Assembly: GCF_027924105.1 (NCBI RefSeq)
Contig: NZ_AP026972.1
Span: forward strand, 1,804,547-1,868,546
Reading direction: 5' to 3'
Origin: Polynucleobacter sp. KF022
Lineage (GTDB): Bacteria > Pseudomonadota > Gammaproteobacteria > Burkholderiales > Burkholderiaceae
DNA: 64,000 nt
Part shown: positions 37,850-45,185 of the stretch, one piece after another
Numbering within the stretch: the first letter of the stretch is position 1
Layout: each line of letters starts with the position of its first letter
The notes under the pieces: generated by a model
The model's database searches: none
Told to the model about the DNA's origin: nothing
Seen by the model: the letters and a program-made list of their open reading frames with translations, nothing else
Position numbers and translations under genes: made by a program

Positions 37850-38036
37850 GCTCCCCCTGTCCTTGATACCTGAGAGATTCACCCTAAGCGTGGCTTAGAA
37901 CTTGCTCCTTCGGTGCACCATCAAAATGGTGGCTCTCCAGACGGCTATTTAGGATAAGCAGTACCTTCCTGGTGGATACCTGAGCGTTCATGGGAGTTTG
38001 CGCCTTCGGTGGAGGGAAACCCTCACTCTCCTGCTT
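37850..38036 (-). ncRNA. Tandem glycine riboswitch (two aptamers)
   Basis: Read on the minus strand, aptamer 1 (about 38036-37956) opens with AAGCAG and closes with CTGCTT, and contains CACCGAAGGCGCAA and GCTCAGGTAT. Aptamer 2 (about 37940-37850) contains CTGGAGAG, GCACCGAAGGAGCAAG, CTCTCAGGTATC and AAGGACAG. These are the conserved pieces of the glycine riboswitch, in the right order twice, with a short linker as in the known cooperative tandem form. The class normally precedes gcvT. Here it is followed by about 170 bases of leader and the 63-residue ORF; no glycine-cleavage or glycine-transport gene is adjacent. Confidence 0.92.
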
Positions 38037-38042
38037 ATAAAA

Positions 38043-38069
38043 ATTATAACCGGATATCACTTTTATCAA
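38043..38069 (-). promoter_or_regulatory. Promoter of the glycine riboswitch transcript
   Basis: On the minus strand TTGATA (38069-38064) and a perfect TATAAT (38048-38043) are 15 bases apart. The predicted start point, near 38036, coincides with the first paired base of aptamer 1, which supports the riboswitch having its own promoter and not depending on read-through from the upstream permease gene. Confidence 0.6.
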
Positions 38070-38093
38070 ACTAGTGATTTATACCGATATTCA

Positions 38094-38834
38094 CTAAAAG
38101 GACATCGACAGAATAGAAAGTCCAGAAATCAGCATTACCAATTCCATCAATATTAAAAATTTATGTTCCGGCAATGCGAGCACGATTTTTTTAGAGAAAA
38201 TGGAGCCGGCTAAAACACAAGCACCTATCAGAAACCCTTGAATGATGGCCATTATATTTAAAAAACCCAGCTGATGAAAAGCAATGCCTTTGGTAAATAA
38301 AATTGATAAAGTGCTTGCCGCCTCTGTTCCTAAGAAGGCGCCCTTGCTTAAGCCATAAGCCAAAAAGAAAGGGGTATTGATGGCACCCGTAGTCGCGACA
38401 ATTCCCGTTAAATAGCCAATAGCGGCACCAACAAAACCCATCTGCCATAGTGATAGGTAGAAATTCTTTTTACGCATCCAACGACGAATAGGAATTAATA
38501 CAATCAGAAAGACTCCTAAAGTCATTTCGATGAGACGTTCATCAAGCCGCACTAAAGTATTAACACCTAATACGGTGAATGGGATGGCAGCTAAGCTATA
38601 AACTAAACAAACGCGCCACTGAATAACGCTCCACCAAAGAAAAATGCGCGAGAGATTTGCTACGGTAGCAACCAAAGCAATGACCGGAATTGCCTGAATA
38701 GGTCCATAAAAATAGACCAAAGCAGGCATCAAGATAATAGTGGTGCCAAAGCCAATGACGCCACCCAATACACCAGCACCCAGGCCCAAAGCCCCCAGAA
38801 CAAGGGCCTGAATAATGAGATCAGGCAAGCTCAA
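38094..38834 (-). CDS. TSUP-family (TauE/SafE) permease
   Basis: Integral membrane protein of 246 residues with about eight hydrophobic segments and the family pattern GVLGGVIGFGTT near the N-terminus and GIVATTGAINTPFFL in the middle. TSUP proteins move small organic or sulphur anions; the substrate here is unknown. The start is TTG at 38834 because a stop lies directly upstream. It follows a 50-residue lipoprotein gene after six bases. Confidence 0.82.
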   Translation of the reverse strand: MSLPDLIIQALVLGALGLGAGVLGGVIGFGTTIILMPALVYFYGPIQAIPVIALVATVANLSRIFLWWSVIQWRVCLVYSLAAIPFTVLGVNTLVRLDERLIEMTLGVFLIVLIPIRRWMRKKNFYLSLWQMGFVGAAIGYLTGIVATTGAINTPFFLAYGLSKGAFLGTEAASTLSILFTKGIAFHQLGFLNIMAIIQGFLIGACVLAGSIFSKKIVLALPEHKFLILMELVMLISGLSILSMSF

Positions 38835-38840
38835 TCACCA

Positions 38841-38993
38841 CTAACGCCCCTGACAATCTACCGGCAATTCCCACAAGGGCTTGCCTTGACTATAGTCACA
38901 GTTAATTCCAACAGGTGAAGTGGAACTTGCGGCACAAGCACTTAAACCTAAAGCAACCAAGCTTACTGTTACAGCAAGAAATAATTTTTTCAT
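38841..38993 (-). CDS. Mini-lipoprotein (50 residues), first copy
   Basis: Small gene of a 50-residue product. A signal peptide of about 19 residues ends in a lipobox LSAC, followed by the mature sequence starting CAASSTSPVG, then two more cysteines (NCDY and DCQG). It is a paralogue of the product at 40252-40404: same length, similar signal peptide, the shared block SPVG(I/V)xC and a C-terminal Asp-Cys pair. Function unknown. It precedes the TSUP permease gene by six bases. Confidence 0.75.
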   Translation of the reverse strand: MKKLFLAVTVSLVALGLSACAASSTSPVGINCDYSQGKPLWELPVDCQGR

Positions 38994-39092
38994 ATCGCTT
39001 TATCCCGATTGAAGACTGTCTAATAAATAAAAACTCTTTGTAATGATTAAATATTAAAACTTAAACGCTTCTATTTTCAGATTTTTTGATCC

Positions 39093-39491
39093 CTATGCCA
39101 CCAAACCGTACAAGGACCAGCCCAAGTTTAAGACAACCAGCGTAATGAGAGTGCCAAAAGTAAATTTCATCCCTAATACGCGATTACTAAAATTGGGGGG
39201 CGGCTCATGAATGCCTTTGACATGAATTAAACGTCCAATGATTAAAGTTATCCCTGGTAGAACAACGAACCACCAAGGGGCGCCATTTAACTCGAGACAA
39301 GCAATCAAAATTAAACCGAATGGTACATACTCGGCAAAGTTACCTTGTGCACGAATGGCCCTTTCTAGATCGTCGTGACCCCCGCTTCCTAGGCCAACTT
39401 TATTTTTTCTTCTGAGCCCAATGACTGCAAAAGAGAGCTTAACGAAAATGATGGTCAAGATTGAGGCAATAATTGCAGTAATCAGTAGCAT
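39093..39491 (-). CDS. MAPEG-family membrane protein
   Basis: Membrane protein of 132 residues with four hydrophobic segments and the MAPEG pattern RAxxNFxEYxP seen as RAIRAQGNFAEYVPFGLI, which in eicosanoid/glutathione enzymes binds glutathione. The bacterial substrates are unknown. It is 9 bases downstream of the haloacid dehalogenase gene on the same strand, so the two may be co-transcribed. Confidence 0.85.
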   Translation of the reverse strand: MLLITAIIASILTIIFVKLSFAVIGLRRKNKVGLGSGGHDDLERAIRAQGNFAEYVPFGLILIACLELNGAPWWFVVLPGITLIIGRLIHVKGIHEPPPNFSNRVLGMKFTFGTLITLVVLNLGWSLYGLVA

Positions 39492-39500
39492 GTTTTTTCC

Positions 39501-40184
39501 TTAAATCACTTCCAAAACTTTAGTTAAGGAAGTTCCTTCATAGTTTGGTTTTTCGCCAATCTCTTCAAAAGGGTGCCCAAGACGATTCACCCAAAACACA
39601 TCAAACCCATACCATTTGGCTGCAAGTGCATCCCAGGCATTACTAGAGACAAATAAGATCTCTTCTTTCTTTACTGGAAATGCTTTTAACAGAAGCTCAT
39701 AAGCTTGAGGCGCTGTTTTAAATAAGCGCACATCCTCAATAGTCACCACCTGATCTAAGTACGGCTTAAGACCATTGCTTTCCACCACCGTGGCTAGCAT
39801 CTCTCTACTGCCGTTAGACAAAATAGCAGTAGAAATTCCTTTTTCTTTTATTGCCTTAAGAACATCTAAGCTATCTTCAAAGCCGGTAAGCTTTGCATAC
39901 TGATCCATCAGTCGTTCTTCGTATTGCTCTGTGAGGTTTAACCCCATACGTTTGCAAACATATCGTAGCGACCGAATAGTTAACTCCCAAAATGGAAGAT
40001 AGTATTTGCTTCCAGCAGGATTGGGATCGCTCATTGTTACTAAGCGGGTGTACTCAATTTGACGGTCACGCCACATCAAAGCAAAAGCTTGTCCATGACC
40101 CGGAAATAATTCTTCTGCCAACTGCCCCATGGAATACACATCAAATAAAGTGCCATAGGCATCAAATGCAATCAGCTTATACAT
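39501..40184 (-). CDS. Haloacid dehalogenase, type II (HAD superfamily)
   Basis: HAD hydrolase of the L-2-haloacid dehalogenase subgroup, 227 residues. The nucleophile Asp is in FDAYGTLFD at the N-terminus; the Ser/Asn of motif II is in AILSNGS and the lysine and acidic end in FVSSNAWDALAAKWYGF. It could dehalogenate 2-haloacids by forming an ester with the Asp. The ATG at 40184 (MYKLIAFD) gives the family's N-terminus; the upstream start adds only four residues. Confidence 0.85.
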   Translation of the reverse strand: MYKLIAFDAYGTLFDVYSMGQLAEELFPGHGQAFALMWRDRQIEYTRLVTMSDPNPAGSKYYLPFWELTIRSLRYVCKRMGLNLTEQYEERLMDQYAKLTGFEDSLDVLKAIKEKGISTAILSNGSREMLATVVESNGLKPYLDQVVTIEDVRLFKTAPQAYELLLKAFPVKKEEILFVSSNAWDALAAKWYGFDVFWVNRLGHPFEEIGEKPNYEGTSLTKVLEVI

Positions 40185-40229
40185 GCCGTCCCCCAATTTT
40201 TTATATGAATGTCTATCTCGCTAAATAAA

Positions 40230-40249
40230 AAACCACCCGAAGGTGGTTT
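40230..40249. terminator. Intrinsic terminator downstream of mini-lipoprotein 2
   Basis: AAACCACC and GGTGGTTT form an eight-base-pair stem with a CGAA loop. The same stem sequence occurs in the tRNA-Phe terminator copies further right, but here no tRNA fragment accompanies it. Confidence 0.75.
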
Positions 40250-40251
40250 GT

Positions 40252-40404
40252 TTAACCGCCGCCAGTGCAATCTGGATTTTTATCTTGCACAGGTATTCCG
40301 GGAAGACAAGTAACTCCAACGGGTGAAGATGTGCTTGCGCCTGCACAAGCGCCAAGCAAAAGCACGGTGGCTAGTGCCAATAAATTAAGTGTTATTTTTT
40401 TCAT
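40252..40404 (-). CDS. Mini-lipoprotein (50 residues), second copy
   Basis: A 50-residue product with a signal peptide and lipobox LGAC, mature start CAGASTSSPVG, then TCLPG and PDCTGGG at the end. It is clearly related to the product at 38841-38993 in length, layout and the SSPVG block. It is monocistronic: the terminator begins immediately after the stop. Function unknown; the two extra cysteines suggest a disulphide-bonded surface peptide. Confidence 0.75.
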   Translation of the reverse strand: MKKITLNLLALATVLLLGACAGASTSSPVGVTCLPGIPVQDKNPDCTGGG

Positions 40405-40458
40405 ATGCCTTCAAGTATACCCATGAATTTCTTTGAATCGACCCAGACAAATACTGAC

Positions 40459-41013
40459 CTAATGGCTTTTCAAATATTCAATCACCCAGGCTGGATCGCT
40501 GTCACTTGGGAAGATTGGATAGTGAACTGCCTCTATCACGCCCTTATTCGCAATTAAAGTAACCCGCTTTAGTAATGTCATTCCAGCCGCTACAAAGGTT
40601 GGCATATTCAATGCCTTTTGAAATTGATAGTTCACATCACTAACTACCGGGAATGGGAGGTGAAGTCTATCGGCCATCTCTTTTTGATACTCAGTCGTTT
40701 GAACACTTAAGCCCACTACTTCAGCGCCCAATGCCTGAAGTTCTTGATAGTGATCTCCAAAGGAACAGCTTTGCGGCGTACAACCTCTTGCCCCAGGAAT
40801 TTGATCCCAACCATCAGGCAAGGCAACATTGGGCTGCCCTGTCATTGGATAACAGTAGATAACTAATTTACCTTTGATGTCGCCAAAGTTAACAGTCTTA
40901 CCATTGGTGGCAGTTAAAGAAATATTGGGCAGCTTCATTCCCTTCAAGTGATTGGTTGAGCCATCATCTTGAGGAATTGGAAGATCTGTAGGGAGCTGAT
41001 TGAGATTTGTCAT
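40459..41013 (-). CDS. Peroxiredoxin-family protein
   Basis: Thioredoxin-fold protein of 184 residues with the peroxiredoxin-like active-site stretch YCYPMTGQP followed later by GCTPQSCSFGDHYQEL, where the first Cys is the likely peroxidatic residue and the second is three residues on. The middle LGAEVVGLSVQ block is typical of the AhpC/BCP group. Probably reduces peroxides in the cytosol; the reductant is unknown. The ATG at 41013 is preferred to a TTG two codons earlier. The promoter suggests little or no leader. Confidence 0.8.
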   Translation of the reverse strand: MTNLNQLPTDLPIPQDDGSTNHLKGMKLPNISLTATNGKTVNFGDIKGKLVIYCYPMTGQPNVALPDGWDQIPGARGCTPQSCSFGDHYQELQALGAEVVGLSVQTTEYQKEMADRLHLPFPVVSDVNYQFQKALNMPTFVAAGMTLLKRVTLIANKGVIEAVHYPIFPSDSDPAWVIEYLKSH

Positions 41014-41022
41014 ATGCAAATA

Positions 41023-41049
41023 CTATACAAAACAAGCGCTCATAAGCAA
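41023..41049 (-). promoter_or_regulatory. Predicted peroxiredoxin promoter, possibly giving a leaderless mRNA
   Basis: On the minus strand TTGCTT (41049-41044) and TATAGT (41028-41023) are 15-16 bases apart. The expected transcription start falls within a few bases of the ATG at 41013, so there would be almost no untranslated leader. Confidence 0.4.
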
Positions 41050-41056
41050 GAAGGCA

Positions 41057-41119
41057 ATAAAAAACCGCCCGAAGGTGGTTTTGATGTTTCTTGGTGGCTC
41101 GGGGCAGAATCGAACCAGG
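41057..41119 (-). repeat. tRNA-Phe 3'-end plus terminator copy A (most diverged)
   Basis: Contains the terminator stem AAAACCGCC/GGTGGTTTT, then CTTGGTGG and a T-arm remnant ending in the tRNA-type AATCGAACC. Compared with the intact gene at 45927-46002 it matches over the CCA end, acceptor 3' strand and T-arm with a few changes, then stops matching. Fragment of tRNA-Phe left by an integration event. Confidence 0.8.
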
Positions 41120-41153
41120 AGCTCAGGAGAGCTTATCCAGCTCTAGACTAGAT

Positions 41154-41639
41154 CTAATCATTGTTAACAATTGTCCCATCTGAAGCACTTATTTTGCGAT
41201 AAATTCGCATCATATCCATCATTACAGCGGTACTCCAAGCAAAACAAAAAAGGCTGCTCATTGATAGTACTACAGCAAGAATTCGATATCTACTTGGCAA
41301 ATTAGAAACAGCCTGCTCGGATCCAATCGTTGTGTATATGCCACCAATCACAACAATGGCGTGGTCAATGCTTGATGCCACCCCATGTATTAGCCCCAAG
41401 AGAGATAGTATGCCAATTTCACTCAAATGAATGAGTGCTAGTGCGGATAAACCCATAAAGAAAAAAATTTCCATTCGAATATATTGTTTTTTAGCAATTA
41501 ATATTCTGGCATGTCGATGGTACATAGATTGGGCGCCCCACAAACATAAGCCGTGATAAACAATCAAAACGAAAAACACCACGATAAAGCCCATCAACAA
41601 TCCAAAAGAGGATAAATCACTGATTGAAATTTCTTTCAT
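41154..41639 (-). CDS. Four-segment membrane protein, possibly channel-like
   Basis: Integral membrane protein of 161 residues with hydrophobic segments at about 12-35, 53-75, 80-100 and 118-143. A family is not recognised with certainty. The loop before the last segment reads VIGGIYTTIGSEQA, similar to the pore loop of two-segment ion channels (TTxGYGD) but without the full selectivity filter, and the last segment has CFAWSTAVMM as such channel-like proteins often do. It is the only gene of the first tRNA-Phe cassette, and its stop lies about 35 bases from repeat A. Confidence 0.65.
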   Translation of the reverse strand: MKEISISDLSSFGLLMGFIVVFFVLIVYHGLCLWGAQSMYHRHARILIAKKQYIRMEIFFFMGLSALALIHLSEIGILSLLGLIHGVASSIDHAIVVIGGIYTTIGSEQAVSNLPSRYRILAVVLSMSSLFCFAWSTAVMMDMMRIYRKISASDGTIVNND

Positions 41640-41761
41640 TTTTGAGCACCTAATTAATACTATCTTGTTAAGTTTTACAGCCCGTTAGATAGATTGTATC
41701 TAGCACCGAAACCAACTAGAGAGTAATTTTGATGGCGTATTTAACAGTGCATCCCCAAATG

Positions 41762-41820
41762 AAAAACCACCCGAAGGTGGTTTTAGTATTTCTTGGTGGC
41801 CCGGGGTGGAATCGACCAAG
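41762..41820 (-). repeat. tRNA-Phe 3'-end plus terminator copy B
   Basis: AAAACCACC/GGTGGTTTT stem, a spacer almost the same as in the intact locus (TTAGTATTTC), then CTTGGTGGCCCGGGG and a T-arm remnant with one base lost (ATCGACC instead of ATCGAACC). Marks the left edge of the lyase cassette, 12 bases from the tctC-type stop codon. Confidence 0.85.
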
Positions 41821-41831
41821 GCCGAGGATAC

Positions 41832-42803
41832 TCAATCCATCGCTAAATTTGATTTAGCAGCAACAGCTCTCCAGCGCACCACCTCTGCTTCAGTGTGTTT
41901 TGCCAATGAGGAGCCCAGGTATTGCTGTTCCGGCAACAACTGTATAGCCTGTGACTGGAGCTTATCGGTATAAGCCTTATCTTTCATGGCTTTTAAGAAT
42001 GCGTTTTGAACTTTTTCCACAGCCGCCTTTGGCGTGCCCTTAGGAGCATAAATTCCATACCATGTACTTGCTTCAAAGCCAGGCAAAATTGTTTCGTTTA
42101 GCGTAGGAACATCTTTGAGTTGTGGCAATCGTGCCTTTGAAGTCACAGCCAACGCGCGAACACGTTTCTCTGTAATTTGCGGGAAAGCTGTATTTGTTTG
42201 GTCGTACATGCCATCAATCTGGCCGCCAACAACATCAATTAATGCCGGACCAGCCCCTTTGTAAGGGACATGCTTTACATCTGCGCCAGCAGCATTAGCC
42301 ACCAAAGCAGCAATCAGATGTGAACTTGACCCAAGGCCGGCATTACCCATAAACACTTGGTCAGGGTTCTTTTTGGCATAGTCGTACAACTCTTTCACAT
42401 TCTTTGCTGGGTGGTCATTTCTTACCATCAGCACTAACGGCGTATCTGGGAAACGGAATACCGCCTCAAAATCTACCACCGGGTTGTAATTTAACTTTTT
42501 GTATAAAGCTGGGGCAGCGCCCATATACCCCATATGACCAACTAAAAATGTATATCCATCTGGCGTAGCTCTAGCCACTTTAGTTGCTCCAATCGTTCCA
42601 CCGGCACCTGGCGTGTTTTCAATAATGATGGATTGGCCAAGCTGCTTGCTTGTCACATCAGCAATGCTACGAGCCAAAGCATCCGTTGGTCCCCCAGCAG
42701 CAAATGGTACAACCCAAGTAATTGGACGATTTGGATAATCAGATTGGGCGATAGCTACGGAAGATAGCAAGGCAACCAATAGTGCTGATATTTTTTTGAA
42801 CAT
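41832..42803 (-). CDS. Bug/TctC-type periplasmic solute-binding protein
   Basis: Tripartite tricarboxylate transporter receptor family protein of 323 residues with a 19-residue signal peptide (cut after SVAIAQ). Family blocks YPNRPITWVVPFAAGGPTD (start of the mature part) and NTPGAGGTIGA are clear. It should bind a carboxylate in the periplasm. The membrane partners TctA/TctB are not nearby, as is common for the very numerous Bug receptors of Burkholderiales. Probably co-transcribed with the lyase gene 25 bases upstream and controlled by the divergent GntR regulator. Confidence 0.9.
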   Translation of the reverse strand: MFKKISALLVALLSSVAIAQSDYPNRPITWVVPFAAGGPTDALARSIADVTSKQLGQSIIIENTPGAGGTIGATKVARATPDGYTFLVGHMGYMGAAPALYKKLNYNPVVDFEAVFRFPDTPLVLMVRNDHPAKNVKELYDYAKKNPDQVFMGNAGLGSSSHLIAALVANAAGADVKHVPYKGAGPALIDVVGGQIDGMYDQTNTAFPQITEKRVRALAVTSKARLPQLKDVPTLNETILPGFEASTWYGIYAPKGTPKAAVEKVQNAFLKAMKDKAYTDKLQSQAIQLLPEQQYLGSSLAKHTEAEVVRWRAVAAKSNLAMD

Positions 42804-42828
42804 CTGTATCTCCTAATTTCTAAATTAA

Positions 42829-44199
42829 TTAAAACTTCAATGAGCGAGAATGAGCAACAGCTTTGTCCACCATTTGTGGGGCCATACCCAAGTAATTAAT
42901 CGGATTGGTTAACTCCTCAATCCTCTCTTTAGTAAAGTTCTTAGTGACTTCTGGAATCTTTTGGAGTGCTTCTGACAAAGTGCCACCGTTTTCATTAACA
43001 TCGCGGCAAGCGTCATATACAACATCATGAGCTTGTTGACGACCAATAAATGGCGCCATACCCATCATCACGGCTTCAGCAACAATTAAGCCCTTGGTGA
43101 GATTAAGGTTCTCAAGCATCTTCTTCTCATCCACAATCAGCCCTGACAGCATGAACTTAGCTTGATGAAGAGCTCCAGCAGTTAATACAAAACTTTCTGG
43201 AATCGCCATCCACTCTGCGTGCCACGGTCCAGTCGCTCTTTCAAAATCCTGAATCATGGCATCAAGCATTAATCCAGAATGCTGACGTACACCCTTAGAA
43301 GCTGCCAACATTAATTCGCTACTAATTGGATTACGTTTTTGTGGCATTGTGCTACTAGCACCACGGCCTTTTACAAATGGCTCATACACTTCGGCAAACT
43401 CAGTAGATGCCATGAGCATGATGTCGTAAGCAATCTTTCCCAGTGAACCAGTAACCAATGCTAAGAAATTAACTGCCTCAGCTAATCCGTCGCGAGCCAC
43501 ATGCCAAGTGGTTACTGGCACGCCCAAATTAAGTTCTTTCATTAATGCTTCTTGAACAATTAAACCCTTATCGCCCAATGAAGCAATCGTTCCTGCGGCG
43601 CCAGCAAATTCGCCCACCAAAACTCGAGGCTCAAGTTGCGCTAGACGTTCAGCATGACGGTCCATCATCGCAAGCCAAATTGCTGACTTATAGCCAAAGG
43701 TGACTGGCAGGGCTTGTTGTAAGTGAGTACGTCCGGCCATAGGGGTATTGCGATACCTCTCTGACATCGATGCCAGAATCTTGCGCAGCTCTTTGATGTC
43801 TTGCTTAACAATTTCAAGGCCAGAGCGAACCTGTAAGACGACTGCGGTATCCATGATGTCTTGTGTAGTGGCGCCCCAGTGAACAAACTTACCGGCTTCA
43901 CCGCACATCTTCACCAACTGGTGAACCAAAGGAAGAATTGGATATCCAACAATATCCGTTTCATTTCTCAACAAATCAAAGTCAATTAAATCGATTGTGG
44001 ATTTCTTGGCGATCTCATCTGCCACCTCTTTAGGAATTACTCCACACTTTGCCTCCGCCACTGCCAGCGCTATCTCAATATCGATATAGCGCTGAATTAA
44101 AGCCTTATCTGAAAAGATCTCACGCATTGCCGCAGTTCCAAATGCGTCTCTAAACAAAATTGAATCAATTACTGTGCTCGCCGAAAAACTGCTTTTCAT
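42829..44199 (-). CDS. Fumarase/aspartase-superfamily lyase (PurB/PcaB-like)
   Basis: Lyase of 456 residues of the fumarase II/aspartase/adenylosuccinate lyase superfamily. The signature loop is present as GASSTMPQKRNP, and HWGATTQDIMD and AGRTHLQQALP are the other active-site blocks. The last two are closest to 3-carboxy-cis,cis-muconate cycloisomerases (PcaB) and related lyases, but no protocatechuate pathway gene is nearby, so the substrate is unknown. It is unlikely to be the housekeeping purB. The ATG at 44199 has GGAGAG eight bases upstream. It is divergent from a GntR regulator, with a paired operator in between. Confidence 0.88.
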   Translation of the reverse strand: MKSSFSASTVIDSILFRDAFGTAAMREIFSDKALIQRYIDIEIALAVAEAKCGVIPKEVADEIAKKSTIDLIDFDLLRNETDIVGYPILPLVHQLVKMCGEAGKFVHWGATTQDIMDTAVVLQVRSGLEIVKQDIKELRKILASMSERYRNTPMAGRTHLQQALPVTFGYKSAIWLAMMDRHAERLAQLEPRVLVGEFAGAAGTIASLGDKGLIVQEALMKELNLGVPVTTWHVARDGLAEAVNFLALVTGSLGKIAYDIMLMASTEFAEVYEPFVKGRGASSTMPQKRNPISSELMLAASKGVRQHSGLMLDAMIQDFERATGPWHAEWMAIPESFVLTAGALHQAKFMLSGLIVDEKKMLENLNLTKGLIVAEAVMMGMAPFIGRQQAHDVVYDACRDVNENGGTLSEALQKIPEVTKNFTKERIEELTNPINYLGMAPQMVDKAVAHSRSLKF

Positions 44200-44216
44200 G
44201 TCTCTCTCCAACTTTT

Positions 44217-44259
44217 ATTATGTCCGTACATAATAATTCTCTATATGTACGGACATAAT
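44217..44259. promoter_or_regulatory. Paired operator in the lyase/GntR divergent promoter region
   Basis: ATTATGTCCGTACATA (44217-44232) and its exact reverse complement (44244-44259) are 11 bases apart, a perfect 16-base inverted repeat with GTCCGTAC/GTACGGAC cores. The centre-to-centre distance is 27 bases. Size, symmetry and position between a GntR gene and its divergent target make this the probable autoregulatory operator. Confidence 0.75.
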
Positions 44260-44277
44260 GTCAAGTAAAATTTCAAC

Positions 44278-45009
44278 ATGAGCCAGCCGCTATACCTCCA
44301 ATTAGCCCAAAACCTTCAAAACGCTATTAAAAAAGGGCAGTTTCCCGTTGGTAGCGTATTTCCAACGGAATTGGAGTTAGCTGAACAATATTCGACCAGC
44401 CGCTATACCGTAAGAGCCGCAATAGCTGAGTTAGAGGCTGTTGGAATGGTTTCTAGGCGTAAAAAAGCTGGCACAAAGGTTGAGTCAGCAACTCCCAATG
44501 CGGGATATAAGCAAACTGTTAGCTCTGTTGAGGACTTAACGGAGTTTGGTGAAAAACATGCTCGTGTTATCTACTCAAATGAAAAAATCACAGCGAACAA
44601 AAAATTGACTGAGGAGCTTGGATGTAGTGTCGGCAAAGAATGGCTAAAACTATGTAGCCTTAGATTCAGCGACAAAAATCCAGATGAGCCCATGGGACTT
44701 ACTGAAATCTATATCGACGCAAGCTATAAAAAAATTCCTAAGCTCGCAAAAGACAATCCAAGCATTCTAATTAGTCACTTGATTGAATCAGAATATGGAA
44801 GAAAGATTGCGGAAATTAAACAGGATGTATTTGCCATTCTGCTGAACGAAGAATTCGCCAAGCTCTTACAGGCAAAGGCTAAGTCGCCAGCACTGAAGAT
44901 TGTGCGTAGCTATATAGATACAGCCAATGAAGCCTTTCAAATAACAGTCACCACACATCCTGCGGATAGATATAGCGCATCTACAAGATTGAGAAGAGAG
45001 TCTAAATAA
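44278..45009 (+). CDS. GntR-family regulator, HutC/UTRA type
   Basis: Transcription factor of 243 residues. A winged helix at about residues 5-70 contains FPTELELAEQYSTSRYTVRAAI, and the C-terminal UTRA effector domain covers about 90-240. HutC-type regulators usually repress a neighbouring catabolic operon and are released by a pathway metabolite. The gene is divergent from the lyase-receptor operon and separated from it only by the paired operator, so it very likely controls that operon and itself. Ribosome site weak. Confidence 0.88.
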   Translation: MSQPLYLQLAQNLQNAIKKGQFPVGSVFPTELELAEQYSTSRYTVRAAIAELEAVGMVSRRKKAGTKVESATPNAGYKQTVSSVEDLTEFGEKHARVIYSNEKITANKKLTEELGCSVGKEWLKLCSLRFSDKNPDEPMGLTEIYIDASYKKIPKLAKDNPSILISHLIESEYGRKIAEIKQDVFAILLNEEFAKLLQAKAKSPALKIVRSYIDTANEAFQITVTTHPADRYSASTRLRRESK

Positions 45010-45011
45010 TT

Positions 45012-45028
45012 TGTCGTTTTAAACGACA
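45012..45028 (+). terminator. Palindromic hairpin after the GntR gene
   Basis: TGTCGTTT and AAACGACA are exact complements around a single base, just behind the GntR stop. It lacks a T-run, so it is a weak terminator candidate. Confidence 0.3.
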
Positions 45029-45116
45029 TAACAAGTAGCCACCTTAGATGATTGAGAACAGTAAGCCAGCCTAAGACAAAGGAAGTTCTAAAGCGGCGAA
45101 CACTCTAGCAACAAAT

Positions 45117-45176
45117 GAAAAAACCACCCGAAGGTGGTTTTGATGTTTCTTGGTGGCCCGGGGCGGAATTGACCAG
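45117..45176 (-). repeat. tRNA-Phe 3'-end plus terminator copy C
   Basis: AAAACCACC/GGTGGTTTT stem, spacer GATGTTT, CTTGGTGGCCCGGGGCGGAAT and a T-arm remnant with one base lost (TTGACC). The match to the intact gene is exact over the CCA end and acceptor 3' strand. Lies 10 bases from the paiB-type stop codon. Confidence 0.87.
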
Positions 45177-45185
45177 GGCTCAGGA

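Noticed and set aside
37884..38069. Open frame of 61 codons on the minus strand
   Set aside because: It lies across the tandem glycine riboswitch, whose conserved RNA cores explain the sequence; the product has no family resemblance.
40230..40249. Terminator stem with the same sequence as the tRNA-Phe terminator, considered as a fourth cassette boundary
   Set aside because: No tRNA fragment follows it; the CCACC-GGTGG stem is a common terminator type in this genome (also at 37443).
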